This document shows positions 63,544 through 64,000 of a stretch of DNA of 64,000 bases, piece after piece. The position numbers and the translations under genes were made by a program. This DNA is from Gordonia hankookensis. GTDB lineage: Bacteria > Actinomycetota > Actinomycetes > Mycobacteriales > Mycobacteriaceae. Numbering within the stretch: the stretch's first letter is position 1; the number at the start of each line of letters is the position of its first letter. The notes under the pieces were generated by a model, which ran no database searches, had not been told where the DNA came from, and was given only the letters and a program-made list of their open reading frames with translations. Location of the stretch: contig NZ_JACWMS010000006.1 of assembly GCF_014673215.1 (NCBI RefSeq), forward strand, positions 1 through 64,000, read 5' to 3'.

Positions 63544-64000
63544 GTGTCTATGTTGAATGCCACCCCTGAATCGGCTGCTGAGCGCGTATATCGCGAGGTC
63601 AAGGGTCAAATTCTCACAAACGAGATCGCCGGCGGTGAGCTCATCAGCGAGGGCGATGTGGCCTCTCGCTGCGCGGTGAGTCGTACTCCGGTCCGTGAGG
63701 CATTCCTGCGCCTGGAGGCCGAGGGATGGATGCGTCTGTACCCCAAGCGCGGCGCGCTCGTGATCCCCATCGGAGAGCGTGAAGCGCGCGACGTGGTGGA
63801 GGCGCGAACCCTCCTCGAGGGGCACGCCGTGCGGTCGGTCGTGGGAGATGATGCGGTTCGCGGTTCGCTCACGGCACGGCTCGCGGCGAATCTGGTCGCC
63901 CACCGTGCGGCGGACCCGGCCGACATCGCCGAGTTCTCCCGGCTCGACGCCGAGTTCCACCAGCTGATCGTGGCCGCGGGCGACAACCCCTTGCTCGCCG
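63544..64000 (+). CDS. GntR (FCD-type) regulator, truncated by window end
   Basis: The open frame runs to the window edge, so the C-terminus is missing. It starts VSMLNATPESAAERVYREV, and the winged HTH includes SEGDVASRCAVSRTPVREAFLRLE (about 36-59) with the wing YPKRGALVIPI. The FCD ligand domain then begins (VEARTLLEGHAVR ... RLDAEFHQLI), with an early Asp and His of the metal/ligand site visible. It is divergent from malic enzyme, a likely target. ATG 63550 is an alternative start. Confidence 0.9.
   Translation, partial: MSMLNATPESAAERVYREVKGQILTNEIAGGELISEGDVASRCAVSRTPVREAFLRLEAEGWMRLYPKRGALVIPIGEREARDVVEARTLLEGHAVRSVVGDDAVRGSLTARLAANLVAHRAADPADIAEFSRLDAEFHQLIVAAGDNPLLA

Overview
The window is a high-GC actinobacterial chromosome segment. 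Gene order and protein character point to a mycolic-acid-containing genus close to Mycobacterium, most likely Gordonia. From about 6.2 to 52.6 kb the genes follow, in inverted orientation, the conserved Mycobacterium tuberculosis Rv3683-Rv3644c neighbourhood: metallophosphoesterase, PonA-type penicillin-binding protein, WhiB4, two ArsA-like ATPases, DUF4177, RidA, metallo-beta-lactamase fold, Crp, small membrane protein, Nth, TlpA-like, Nudix, MarP, epoxide-hydrolase-like, DUF1469, Acs, Rv3662c-like, HAD phosphatase, Ssd/Tad genes, helicase, CspA, Rv3647c-like, TopA, adenylate cyclase and DNA polymerase III delta'. The Rv names come from memory of synteny, not from a search.

Layout. 0-5.5 kb is an accessory stretch: a partial DUF222/HNH protein, a secreted lipocalin, two paralogous DUF7144 membrane proteins, tRNA-Pro(CGG), a frameshifted LppP/LprE-type lipoprotein, a crotonase and an F420-type nitroreductase. 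5.5-20.8 kb is the conserved cell-wall, redox and cAMP-receptor core, including the overlapping nth-tlpA-nudix-marP operon. 20.9-24.6 kb carries a HEAT/MerR-HEAT pair with a strong palindromic operator, then acs with a Crp-type site. 25.6-27.5 kb contains two non-coding RNA loci recognised by structure and position: a candidate Ms1 (6S-like) RNA and a clear actinobacterial 6C sRNA. 27.5-33.3 kb has a secreted lipase and a compact Tad/Flp locus. 33.4-42.7 kb is an insertion relative to the M. tuberculosis order: a GjpA-porin-like Ser/Thr/Asp-rich exported protein, two large LuxR ATPases that overlap tail to tail, a TetR regulator, an F420 LLM oxidoreductase and an unknown gene. 42.7-52.6 kb returns to conserved genes. 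52.6-64 kb is variable again: LysR, tRNA-Thr(CGT), a type-VII-secretion-like gene pair with two lipoproteins, a lipase, an AraC/VOC pair, a pterin-dehydratase/VOC fusion, malic enzyme and a truncated GntR gene.

The most unusual feature lies at 54.2-58.9 kb. An EspC-like small protein and an 815-residue putative type VII substrate are followed by two paralogous lipoproteins. The second lipoprotein was produced by a tandem duplication of about 950 bp. Its junction is readable to the base: 11 codons of the neighbouring lipase tail abut 29 codons of the large protein's tail. This resembles effector/partner cassette expansion, but no toxin activity can be read from the sequence.

Regulatory theme. 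A Crp gene, a membrane adenylate cyclase, a Crp-type site upstream of acs and a Crp-type dyad inside the candidate Ms1 promoter all occur here, which suggests a shared cAMP circuit. Four-base start/stop overlaps mark the nth-tlpA-nudix-marP, ssd-tadA-tadB-tadC and effector-lipoprotein operons.
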